From positions 1 to 64,000 of the forward strand of contig JAZDSV010000012.1 in NCBI GenBank assembly GCA_036784855.1: a DNA stretch of 64,000 nt, in the 5' to 3' direction. Source of the DNA: Aphelidium insulamus (Eukaryota > Aphelidiomycota > Aphelidea > Aphelidiaceae). Below are positions 51,086-62,091 of this stretch, piece by piece. Both the position numbers and the translations under genes were made by a program. Within the stretch, counting starts at the first letter, position 1; every line of letters begins with the position of its first letter. The notes beneath the pieces were generated by a model. That model did no database searches. It had not been told where the DNA came from and was given only the letters and a program-made list of their open reading frames with translations.

Positions 51086-52176
51086 ATGACGATAAATCTG
51101 CCGGCAATGCTTGGGCCGCCGTTCGCCTCCGTCTCGCTGCTCGCTGCCGGCGGCTTTGGCGGATATGTGTGTCTGTCGCGTCCGCCGTGGATGTGGCTGC
51201 CGCTGTCTGCAGCTCCAATGCCGCTCCACTGGCTATCACTCGTAGGTGGCGGGCCGGTTAAATTCGTATCGTCATCGCCGTCTTCGTCACCGCAGCCGTC
51301 TTCGGCACTTGTCACGTCCGCAGACGATGGCACCACCGACGGAACACATCTACACGGTGGCGGCAAGCGTGGTGACAACTCTCTCTACCTGATGAACGTG
51401 GGACGCGCGGTGGATACGTTGCGCACCGAGGCAAGCACCCAAATGGCACTCGTTTGAAGTGCTCTGCGCACATTGTACTGACTCCAGAATCGGTGCAGTG
51501 GCCGCAGTACTTTCAGCGCGGTCTGCAGGATTTCAGCATCTACTCGGAGCACGTGCACGTGACAGACCCCACGCATTTTCGCTTCCAGCTTCCCCACTCA
51601 CTCACCTCGTACCGCTACTTTATGGCCGCTGCCCGCAAGGTTAGCATGTGTCTATATATTCATATACATACAATATACAAGTATGTATAATATATACCGA
51701 ATATGCAGGTGCTGCTTAATTGGTATTTTTCACGCGCACAATTCCACGTGCTGTCCATGGGACACTCGACTGCGGACAATTACCTGCTGATGCGGTGGTC
51801 CGTGCATGCCACACCGCGCCCATCCGTGGTCACTTGCATCATGCAGAGGCTGGGTGTGCTTGACGGGGAGTTGGCGCGCACTGCAGGTGCCGAGGATGGC
51901 GACGACATTGCCGTCTATCACGGACTGTTCAAGTTCCGCTTCGACTCGCAAGGCAAAATCGTCGAACACATCATTGACAATGTGATACCGCCGCCGCAGA
52001 CGCGCTTTTTGCCGCTCCACTTTTGGGCGTGGCTGCAGCGGGGACGCATGACGGTGGCAGAGGGTGGCCGTGCGCCCGAACTGAACTCCACCTCGCCTCG
52101 CAGTGTTAGCAGGCTGCATTCGACTACCATCGAGGCAGTCGAGACTTTTAACCACGTAAACAAGGAGCCGCATTAA
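51086..52176 (+). CDS. C6orf136/DUF2358-family mitochondrial protein
   Basis: Three exons give about 317 residues. A hydrophobic, Ser-rich N-terminus is followed by the DUF2358-like domain: VDTLRTEWPQYFQRGLQDFS across the first junction, IYSEHVHVTDPTHF, SYRYFMAAARKVLLNWYFSR, MRWSVHAT and GLFKFRFDSQGKIVEHIIDN. The domain is related to the NTF2-like fold and occurs in plastid and mitochondrial proteins such as human C6orf136; its function is unknown. The first intron (51431-51498) has a GC donor and joins the exons in phase 0 before WPQYF. I use the ATG at 51086. Confidence 0.72.
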
Positions 52177-52284
52177 CTGTACTAGACACATTGTACATTC
52201 ATAGTGTATCACTGTATGTAATAAGGATTATACCACATAAACAACTATTTATCTGCATGTGAGTGACAGGTTGAACGAGAGGCG

Positions 52285-52710
52285 ATGGCGGCAACAGGCG
52301 GCCCCCACCGCACGATGTTTAGCCGCACACCAGTTCAGCAGTTGCCCATAATGGCTAATGACGATTATAGGTACGGACAGGCCCGCGACGTGGAATGCCG
52401 TATGTTGGAGGCTCGTGGTGTCACGGCAGACATAATGAAGCGTTTCGCGAAGCCGAACAAGATCCGTCAGACACCCCTGCTGACGCCTGCAGTATGGAAC
52501 TGCAAAAACACTCGGCAAAGCTACGAAACGGTGTCACATACTGCGCCAGCAATTGCAGCGCGCATGACCACTAGGCCGGGCACGGTTCCACTTGAAGCAG
52601 ACGAGACAGTCTACCGGGACGTGCGACAACAGCTGGAAGAACCGGGGCGCGATTCAATGGCTGCATTACAATACCTCGCATATCCTACAATATTGCTGCA
52701 TACGGTGTAG
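52285..52710 (+). CDS. Hypothetical 141-residue protein
   Basis: This is an open frame without introns that I do not recognise. It is polar and basic at first (FSRTPVQQLPIMANDDYRYG, then RMLEARGVTADIMKRFAKPN), without a signal peptide or membrane segment. It sits 108 bp downstream of the C6orf136-like gene on the same strand. The end (LAYPTILLHTV) could be read past a donor at gtgtag, so a further exon is possible. It may be a lineage-specific protein or a small ciliary/cytoskeletal protein; neither is supported by a motif. Confidence 0.45.
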   Translation: MAATGGPHRTMFSRTPVQQLPIMANDDYRYGQARDVECRMLEARGVTADIMKRFAKPNKIRQTPLLTPAVWNCKNTRQSYETVSHTAPAIAARMTTRPGTVPLEADETVYRDVRQQLEEPGRDSMAALQYLAYPTILLHTV

Positions 52711-52932
52711 CGCACTGCCTCTTACTGCTGAAACAAGCCATGCAGGACGAAAGTCTAGAAACACTCTCAAATGACGTGGCTTAATTGAAGCATGCCTGGT
52801 GGAAAAGGCTCTTTCGCTACACCAACTATAACCAGCATGCACAAATAAATGCAGTTTTATTTATGTGAAGATTAACTAAATTTGAGGCAAACTGAACTCC
52901 AGCTCTCATCGCGGTGATCGTCGGCCGTTTTT

Positions 52933-52962
52933 GACTGAATAAGACGCTAGTCTTATTCAGTC
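52933..52962. other. Perfect 13-bp hairpin between convergent genes
   Basis: The stem gactgaataagac pairs without mismatch with gtcttattcagtc across a 4-base loop (gcta). It lies in the 335-bp gap between the end of the orphan gene (52710) and the stop of the BEACH-like gene (53045). A tttattt word nearby (about 52856-52864) offers a minus-strand AATAAA polyadenylation signal. It may be a transcript-end structure for either gene, or a relic of a small inverted-repeat element. Confidence 0.6.
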
Positions 52963-53044
52963 ATATGTCTAGTGAAGTCATCTGCTGTATGTTGTGTACA
53001 TATCTTGTCGGAAAGGCATTCTTCAACTATTTAATAATGCAATG

Positions 53045-56000
53045 CTATTCTGTATTGTTAAAGTACTTGCGTGCCAGCTCCACGGCCTCCTTGCGTCGCT
53101 CATACCGCGCGATCCGCACCTGATCCTGCAGGCTCTGGAAGGAGGCGGCCATGCGCGAGACCCGCACCTCGCTGCGCTTCTTGAACTCTAGTAGCGCGCG
53201 GTTCAACCGATCTTTGTCACGGAGCTCCCGGTCGCGGCGCGCCCGACTCCGCTTGTTCACCCGTGATGCAATCTTCTCCAGTGAGCGCTGGGTGCCGGCT
53301 TGTATGGGCTGGAACAGTGCCTCGATTCGCTGCTCGATCAAGTGGCGCTTCAGCACGATTTCTGGTGTGCTGGTGTAGTACCATTGCAGGAATTCCGACA
53401 TGTTCTGGTAGGCGGTGGCCGCGGCATTGCTGGTCAGTCCGGAGAGCGAGCGCAGTCGGGGCGCAGAACTGCCGTCATCATCTGGTACAGCCAGCAGACT
53501 GCTAGACGATTCCAGTGCGGAAACGGTGACGGGTGACGTGCCGCTATCAGTGCTGTCCCTGCCGACGTACAGCCGGTCCAGCACATCTACATCATCCAGG
53601 ATACGCCGTAATATCTTTCGATTCTCGGACACGGCGCCGAATATGCCAATGATGATCGCTCCGAGGGTTTGCTGGAAGTTTGACTGGCTGCAGCGGTGGA
53701 ATATGCGAAGCAAGCACAGCAGCCCATTCGCATCGCGGAATCGCGGCTGATCCACAATCGCCTCGAACGAGAAGCTGTAGATGATGTTGGCGTACTGTTC
53801 ATCCGTCAAGTCCGCCTGTAGCGTGTGCACCAGTATCTCGTCCCGTATTTCGAACAAGCCGCCGGCCTTAAGCATGGATCGTACTTGCACATTGTTGTGG
53901 CAGGCAACGTGGTTGATGCAATTCATAAATCGGCCATATAGTGGAGATGACGGTCCAGCGTGCTCCACCAGAAACCGGTAAAAGTAGCTCAAATTTCTCA
54001 GTACCTCGGGCACGGCATCGTTGGTCAGACAGCTGTTAACCTCAAACCAGTCAATGACTGACTGAATGATGTCGAACTGGTAGACGTCGTCGTCGGTGTA
54101 CACGCCCTTCACTTTTGACGCCACGGAGGACTTTCGCTGCACGTCATAGACGACGAGTTTCTGCGTGAACGCCAGCGCCACAGCAGATATTTTGACCTCA
54201 ATGCGTGATTCCAGTCCTTTCGCGCGCAGCTGTTCCAGGAACGACGACATCCAATCCACCCACGGGTATTCCCATAGCAATCGAATATTCTCCAGTGTGA
54301 GCAGACGCCGTAAACTTTGCAGAACTTGAACGATTGTTTCCATATCTGACGGCGCCTTTATCAGATCTAGAATAATCTTCAGTATTTCTGGGTACTGAAT
54401 GGCAGTCACTGGAACTGAATTGCCGGCGGCAACTTCAACCTGAGATCGATAGATTCTGCTGGCAACGGTAGTACGTGCTGGTGACGTCGATGCATCGGCG
54501 ACCGGTGAGAATAAAATGGCACCCATAGAAACGTTGATGAGCGCCTCGCATAGCGCAACGGAAACGCTGTACGTGCTCAGATAGAGCCACAGTGCTTCAA
54601 ATCCGTTGCATTTTTGCATGAGCGCACGACCAGCTTTTTGAGTGGCGTTACTCAGCAGCAAACCAACTAGTTTGACGAGAGTGACCCGACAGCTTTCTGA
54701 CTCACAATCCATCAGGCGGATAAGCAAAGGAACTCCGCCAGCCGCTTTTATACCCTCGAGCACATCGATTTTGCCGCATGCTGCTTGGAATAGTTGAGAA
54801 AATAAACTACACTTTGCGCCCAGTAGCTGCTTCCTGTCCAGCACTAGAAAGTCAAACAGTTTGCAAATCTCTTCGCTCGTCATGGTGGGTATTAGCTGCG
54901 CGAATATAGCAATAACAGGGTCGTGGCTGGAGTCCGGGAGAAGCATAAGCAGTTCAAACAATGTTTCAGGCCCAAACTGCGACTTCCAAACCGGGCCGTT
55001 CCCCGGGTGAATCGCAAGTGTATCGGCAAGTAAATGAAGGCTGGCTGCTTGGAGCGGAAGCTTGCATTCTTGAATAAGATCGACAAAGAGCGCAAGTGGT
55101 TCCGAGCGACGTAGCTGCGGATGGGGCAACTTTTCTCTCGATGGCGGGCATGAGATCCAAAGTAGCTGCTCAAAGACATCAAGCTGTAGATCATCGGCCA
55201 TCTTCAACAGTATTCCCTCCAACTCCAGCCAGTCCACCATTTCGTAGATGCGACAGTCTTTTAGGCATGATGCGAGGATATCAAGAACAGTGCTTCTGAC
55301 TTCAGGTTTGCCGCGCATCATTGGGTACCACACATGTGGACCGCCAAGTTGGTGAACAATTTCAAGGGTGCTGCACGTAGCATGAACTTGACAGTCACCT
55401 TCCGGGCTTAACTGCACGCGTGCCATGTCGACCTCAGATTGTTTGGCATCGCTGCTGCGCCAACTTCGTTCGCTATTGACGCTGCGCCAATTATTGCTGT
55501 TAATGCCAATTAACATACGACACAACACACTTACACTGTAGCGCTGCCAGCACTAGCGGCAGTTTGAGCCGACGCAAAAGATGAATCCGGATCATGGCAT
55601 AGAATCACAGAGTCGTCTGGCAGTTTCGTCTCATCAACGCTGAATTGCGGAGGAGTCAGAGCGTAGACGATTTTTGACGATGAAATTGGGCCCATAGCCT
55701 CTGAGGGTTCTGGGCCGCCACGAAACACAGTTTCCACAGCGGTACGATCCCAACAGCTCTCAGCGATGTACATCGGCGACAATGATCCGGAAAAATATCC
55801 ACTATGAGTGTCCTGAACTGCACCCAGTGCCACATCTGTGCGCAAAGTCTTCAGCCTTCTGCCTACAACTGCACAAAAAGCAGAGTCTTTGCTCATATTG
55901 AGCCGGCGTGGATAAATGAACGCGGAGCAAGTTTGGACAGATTTGCCGTTGACAAAGAGGGTCACACCGGTTCTGTTTTGCGTCAGAACTACATGACTCC

Positions 56001-59000
56001 ACCGGCGATAGCCGTCAGAATAAAAATCAAAACTGTCAAACACAAAGTCTTCCCGTGCCATAGGTGGATGTTCAGAACGAACGCACAAACAAACGCGCTT
56101 GTTAAAGGGAGTCTTGTCGGCAGAATTCCGGTGCTGCCTTGAGTTCCTTTTTGCATGTGCAGACGTTGCCATCAATTCACTCAAGTATATCTCGAATTTG
56201 TTGGTAGCATTGCCCGGTTCCTTTGACGGGTCCTCCAGGCAGAATATTCCAGCGTCACGATCGGGAAAGGCCACGGGGTTTATCCAAAAGCTGAGGGTAA
56301 AGCCGTTCTTGACAGTGGGAAACCTCTCCAGCGGCGCCGTTTTCAAGTAGGACGTCGCTCCGTTGAAGCTATAGTAAAGGCAAGGGTCGCACAACACAAC
56401 CAGACGCCGAACAATGTCGAGAACTTCAACTGTAACGCTGCGTGAACACTCATACGACGCTTCCATGGGCGAGCGAAGGTCAGTAGGTGATGCCGGAAAA
56501 GCTAAAGGTCATGTCAGAAATGGAATAAAAATGTGCGACAGTACAAACTTTGTAAAATGGCTTTCGGATTTTCGATTAGAGTAGTCAATGTTGAAAAATT
56601 CACTGGTGACATATGATAGCTCGTAAGGACAATCAATAGATCTCGGTAGGGTAGAAAATATTCTCGTGGCCACGGCTTTCCAGTTGCATCAACTGAAGTG
56701 AGGTATCGAAGCAGCAAGGCCAATATGACGTTAAAACCGTCAGCATTGTTGATGAGCTGCATATTCTTGGGATTTGCAATCAGTGCTGAGCGAATAACTT
56801 GCGCCATTTCTCGAGCTGCAAAGGTATCTAAGCTGTCTAAATCTGCTAGTTCGGCAAGAACAAGTTTCGCTGCGTCAATGGATAAAAAGGATATAGAAAT
56901 CAACCGAGAAATCTTGACCGACGAACGTTTTTCCGACTGCAAATGCAATGACGAGAGATTCTTGGTCAATATGGAGGTCGGTCGGGGAGGATCCGAAAGC
57001 AATCTGGAGCCAGCTATTGCTCGACGACCAAAAGATGGCGCGTATGTGACCTTCTCCGGTGAAAATGATCCGACTGGATCGGAAGTCACGGACGACAGAA
57101 CTAAACTGGCATAATTTGGCACCGAGGCACTCTGTTTGCGACTTTCTCGCGGCACATGTGCTCGCCTCCAATCTGGATTGATCGGAAAGCTATGACGTCC
57201 AGAACCAGCTCTACTGTGTGTTTGAATGGCATCATATTCCGTCCTGTGAAACTGACTGGCTGTGCCTGAATCTTCGGCCGAAACTCGAGTTTCAAATAGT
57301 GGCTGAGGCATGGACAGATCTTGGATGAGCCGAATCATTGTCTCGGAAAATAAGCCATTGGCGGCTGAGCCGGCTGGTATCAAATGGGCAGACTCGGTGT
57401 GCGTGGAACCCATCGGACTGTCCAAGTAATCAATTGCGACAGCGTCCTGCTCCAGGAGCTCACTAATGCTTTTCCTTGACCGCGCCGGATTGCTCATGGA
57501 GAGCTCGAGAATCAAATGCCACAATCGCTGTTCTCGCACAACCCGCTCATCCAATCGTTCGCGAAGTGCGTCTAAAAACTTGGTAGCCCCGATGCTTTGA
57601 AATATGTGGTGCTTCACGGACGAGTCGGAGCGCACAAATGAATAAATTAATTTGAGAACTAGTGCGGCCAAGTCTGTGGCGATTGATACGCTGTTCTCAT
57701 TCTGACATCTCGACAGAGAATGTAAAAGACCAAGTAAAGCCTCCAAAAACTGACATTGAATGAGCTGGGTGGCAACATCAGCCGGTGTAAGCTTATGTAA
57801 ACTAATTCGCGAAGTATCGCACAGTGTTCCAACGGCAGTAATAATCATTCGAAGTGACTGCCAAAAGATATACTCTCGTTGATGCGAATGTCCAAAGTCA
57901 ATCGCGAAGTAGTCCGATGCCGGACTGGTTGAAGTCTCGTTACTGTTAGCATCATCATGGGCCGTATAGACCGCACTATCTATCGCGAACGACATGCGCG
58001 GCGCAGATACTCCGTAAGAGGGCAAACTCAGAAGTCGTACGACCCATGACATCGGCAGTTGGTCACCAGTTGAAGGATCTGACTCGGATGACGACTGAGC
58101 GGTCACCCCGGCAGTAGCAGATAGGCTATACTCCATCAGCATCCAAACTGCAAATTCTGTCACCTCGGCTGGATTAGCATCGAAAGTGACAGAAACGCCA
58201 TTAAGACACGACATATTGATCGATTCGGTCACGCTTTCCAACAAAACCTCCCAGCCATGCGACTCGTCAAAAACCTTGGTGTCCCGAGATGTTAGCTCTA
58301 CCAAAAATGCCAGTATATGCATCAAATGTAGATACTGATCGCGGACATAGTGGTCGTATATCATTGAGTTCCTGCGGGTTACAGAGTGGAAAGCAAGGTA
58401 ACAAAGCTTACTGGTCGTTGGGAATCGCAGGTCCAAAGCCTCCAACTTTGCCGTTAATTCGAAGCAAGAGTTGCAAGTAGATGCTTATGAATTTCGTCAC
58501 ATCATCGCGGGCAACCTGCACCGCGTTGGGGCGCCGAATTGACCGTGCACGTAAATCTTCCAAAAGACGGCATATTGTTCGCATGACCAGTACCACAATT
58601 GGCCGATTGCCGCAAAATGTGGGCAGGCGAACCTCCATAAGTACTCTAGTGAACTCTTGTACAATGTAGTTGTCGCAGCTGGATTTGATGACAGAACATA
58701 ACGTCAGGAAATTGATTATTGTCACCACATAGCCATACGCGGGGCCGCATTCTTGAAGCTGCGAAGCGTTTGACACTGTAGTTGCTCTTCGTAGCTCATC
58801 GTCATCATGCGGTGCAACCAAATTCGTAATACCCAGCGCTGAGTGCAATGGCGTAACATCCACGTGACAACATGCGTGCGAAATGACCTCAATGCAAGCA
58901 TCGAAGCCACGAACCCGTTCAATTGCCACTACATTTAGCAAATTGAGTCGAACCAAGTCGCTTAAAACACCAAGCGCCAGCCGCCGCACGACCAACTGGT

Positions 59001-60414
59001 TCGATTGCGTAGCAAGGCGGACTAGAAGCTCTATCACGTCCAAGTTACCGATGAGCCCGTCACTATTTCCATCAGCGGCGAGTACCGAAAGTATTTTGAA
59101 CGAGTTGCAAAGCGTCGCATAGGCTGTACCCGACGCTTCCGTCACCGATACGGATTCAATGACATCACTGAACAGGGTATATCCGTCCAGCTTTTTAAAT
59201 TCGATCTGGCTCTTACGATCGCGGAGCAATAGTTTGCTTATCGTCTCCAGAATGTCGAATTGTCCCACTTGCGACTCGGCAACTTGCTTTAGTGCCGACG
59301 TCAGCGAAGAAAGCGCACCTTGAACACGCAGGATTTCTCGAAGTACTTCAAACGACTCAGTGGGAGCTTTGGCTCGCGAAAGGTTTAAAGTACTTTCGTC
59401 ATTATGCGAATTAAACCGCAAACATGCCGATTGGAGTTGCTCCCGCGAAGGAACAGAGAATGAGGAAGTGGAGGTATCAATGTTTGCAAGTGTTGCCGTA
59501 GCCGGAACCATGGACTGAACGATCGCGGGAAACACTTTCGCCACTTCCGCGACAACTATCTGTTGAAAGTCGGTCACTATTTCAGAGAGCTTTGCGCCAA
59601 CACCAGCGACTCCGGCATCATTCTCAGATGCATCGTTGCCTGAATCCAGCAGCTGCTTCACAACGTTGACAATCTCGCTCGTCAAGTCTTGCTCCGAGTC
59701 TGCAAGCATTTTCAACAAATTTTGAAATCCAGATTGCTGCCCAATTTCAATCTTCATGTCAGCAGTATTTGCCAGGCCGCTGAGAATGCGAAGTCCCAGC
59801 TTCTTGGTCTCTTTGCCGTCAATGGACGTGAGGAGGTCCAACAGACGATTGATCAAGTTGGGCGTCCGTGCGACCAACTTTCTATACTTTTCATCCTACA
59901 CCGATAGTTATCGAATATGTACAAGGAGAATATATGTGGCATACCGCAAGAATTACTTCGGCCACATTCAGAGCTTGCGCGACAAATTCTTCAAATATGA
60001 CCACATATTCACCTGGACGCTCTTTTCCCAGCTCACTGTACAAAAGAGTTAAGAGAAGGCATGTAAGTTGCATCTACTTGCCGCTCCAATACTTTGAATA
60101 ATTCGACTACAACCTCGGATATGTCGCCATATATTTTGTCCAACGACACGGCGGCACCTGCCGCGTCCGCGCTGTCCGCATAAGCAGACTGGAATGCACG
60201 CAGAAAGGCCGCCAGCTTCCCGTGCATCACGTCAATGTCACTATACGCACATCAAGCGTGAGTTTAATCAGAGAGAATGTTGGCAGACTGCTCCGCGGCG
60301 CGCACACGACAACGCAACGTACTCTTGCTCAGACACCTGCTTGTACTCTTCCCACAAGGCCTGCAGACGTCTGTACGTCTTGACCTGTCCCCATTTCTGC
60401 CGCATGGCGCGCAT
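53045..60414 (-). CDS. BEACH-family-like ARM/LamG scaffold lacking BEACH
   Basis: Seven exons give about 2,360 residues. From the N-terminus: a helical ARM-like solenoid (RAMRQKWGQVKTYRRLQALW, ETKKLGLRILSGLANTADMK); a ConA-like LamG domain at 56510-55550 (GFTLSFWINPVAFPD, WSHVVLTQNRTGVTLFVNGK); a DUF4704-like helical block (VFEQLLWISCPPSREK); and a charged coiled-coil tail (RELRDKDRLNRALLEFKKRS, ARYERRKEAVELARKYF). This order is the N-terminal two thirds of neurobeachin/WDFY3/LYST-type proteins, which act in vesicle trafficking and autophagy. The frame ends at TAG (53045) just where the PH-BEACH-WD40 part should begin, and nothing in the 330 bp beyond resembles it. The intron at 60036-60081 is GC-AG. 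A gcaagt word near the stop could be a donor to a distant exon, but the next gene blocks the way. Confidence 0.75.
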
Positions 60415-60869
60415 TGTGACAACGGTAAGCTGAGATGTAGCGCCAAGTCGCGATGTGTGCTGTGCGGTGAGGCGTTTTCGTGCAATGACGATCAGGGGGG
60501 AGACACATGACTGCGATTGTCCGCTGCAGCCAATCATATTGCTTCTCGCTGATTATGGGAATTTTTGTGCAATGCGGCCAGACAGCGAAGCCAAAGATAA
60601 TATTATGTGCCTATTGCGCCTACATATTTCGTGATGGTACACAGCGTAGAATTTTATTTCGATAGAATGCATCTAAACGGCGGAATTTCTGAAATGCAGT
60701 TGCATGCTCTTCAAATGCAATTTCAAAGGCGCTCAATATTAAGGTGATATGTTCATAGACACGCCCTTTAGGTGTTCAAGGTTATTTGAGAGTGTTATTT
60801 GAGTATACTGCTACGCAATGTATTCCTAAATCCTTGTCGGCTGATATAGCTGTATGCTCAAAAGCCCCG
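60415..60869. other. Intergenic region
   Basis: AT-rich spacer upstream of the BEACH-like gene and downstream of 6-phosphogluconolactonase. Short frames at 60277-60537 are shadows of the first exon. No motif is recognised. Confidence 0.5.
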
Positions 60870-61806
60870 TTAGTACTTCTTGTAATCAGCTGCATCCAAC
60901 ATTTGGGCAGCCTCCGCATCAAGGTACCACACAGTAACACCGTCACGGGCACTGGCCATGGACGATGGCACGCCCAAACGCGTTTTGGCATCAGACGACT
61001 CTGTTGCGGCCACAATTTTGGGCATGATATCTTTTTTGGATGAGCCAGTAACCACAAACACGATTGCATTGGCTGCGCAGAGTGACGGGAACAGCAGCGT
61101 GATACGCTCGGGCGGCGGCTTCGGCGAGTCTGTCAGACTGCCCACAGCCGCGCCCGTTTCACCCACCAACGGGTGGCCGGGGAACAGGGAGCAGGTGTGT
61201 CCATCTACAATGTAAGATGGATTGCTATGAATATCAAAAATCTCTGACATACCAGGACCAACTCCCAGCAGGACCATGTCAATCTTGTGGATGCCATTCG
61301 AGTCAGTATAATTTCCAATTACTCTGGCCAGCGTGTGTGCGTAGTCCACTGCGGCGTCTGCAGGCTTGCCAACCAGCGCAGGATTAATCGTGTGCACGTT
61401 GGCCGCGGGAATGTTGACATGGGGGAGCAAGTGCTGCTTGACGAGTGCATGGTTGCTATCGGCATGGTCGAGAGGCACGCAGCGCTCATCGGCGTAAAAC
61501 ACGTGCCACTTTGTATAATCAATATCTGCAAGCACGTGAGTGATACCTTATGGCCCGAGAGTTGGCGTGCCTACCAAGCTCTGAGGCCAGCTCAAGTAGC
61601 CCGGCTGCAACGGTCTTTGGTAGAGATCTGCATGGATGTCACACTCTCCGTACACGCACATGCACACGCACTACTCACACTCACCCGCCAGAGAAGGCTA
61701 TAGTGAATTGACCACGCTCTTTGATGGCGCGGCGGCTGGCTTCCGCGATCTGACGCGCAACTAGACGCGACACCGCGCTCAAGTCGGAGGCCACGCGAAT
61801 GTCCAT
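60870..61806 (-). CDS. PGLS: 6-phosphogluconolactonase
   Basis: This enzyme hydrolyses 6-phosphogluconolactone in the oxidative pentose phosphate pathway, in the cytosol. Four exons give about 250 residues. Motifs are [34 protein letters not shown] across the first intron, [37 protein letters not shown] across the third intron, and [12 protein letters not shown]. The third intron (about 61203-61250) is 48 nt, a multiple of three with no in-frame stop, so an unspliced read puts about 16 foreign residues into the active-site loop. The gene diverges from TyrRS; their ATGs are 285 bp apart. Confidence 0.93.
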
Positions 61807-62091
61807 GATAAGCCTTTTGCAGATAGAGGGTTGCTAGATTATTGCACACAGACACTTGATTGCATGCTGCGAGCAGCCCACGGCCTGCAAATCATACGGC
61901 ATCTGCGCGGATATATCGCCTCCAACACTCGCGCCACACACCGCGCACTGCATTCACGTCTGGCAGGAGCTGCTGACTGCACACGGTCTCTGCCAACCGT
62001 GCCATCTTCTTCTTCTTCTTGTCGTCTGCTTGCCTCTAGCCGTCGCCCAATCAGCTTGCTTGCCTGCAACGCGTCCCCGCCATCACGCAAA

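Noticed and set aside
53060-53080. gcaagt word near the end of the BEACH-like gene as a donor to BEACH exons
   Set aside because: No BEACH-like frame lies downstream on the minus strand before the next gene, and the stop follows within nine codons. Kept only as a possibility in the finding.
61831-62091. Upstream extension of TyrRS as a mitochondrial targeting form
   Set aside because: The extension has no ATG in a plausible place, and its composition fits a 5' UTR; the ATG at 62092 suits the cytosolic enzyme.
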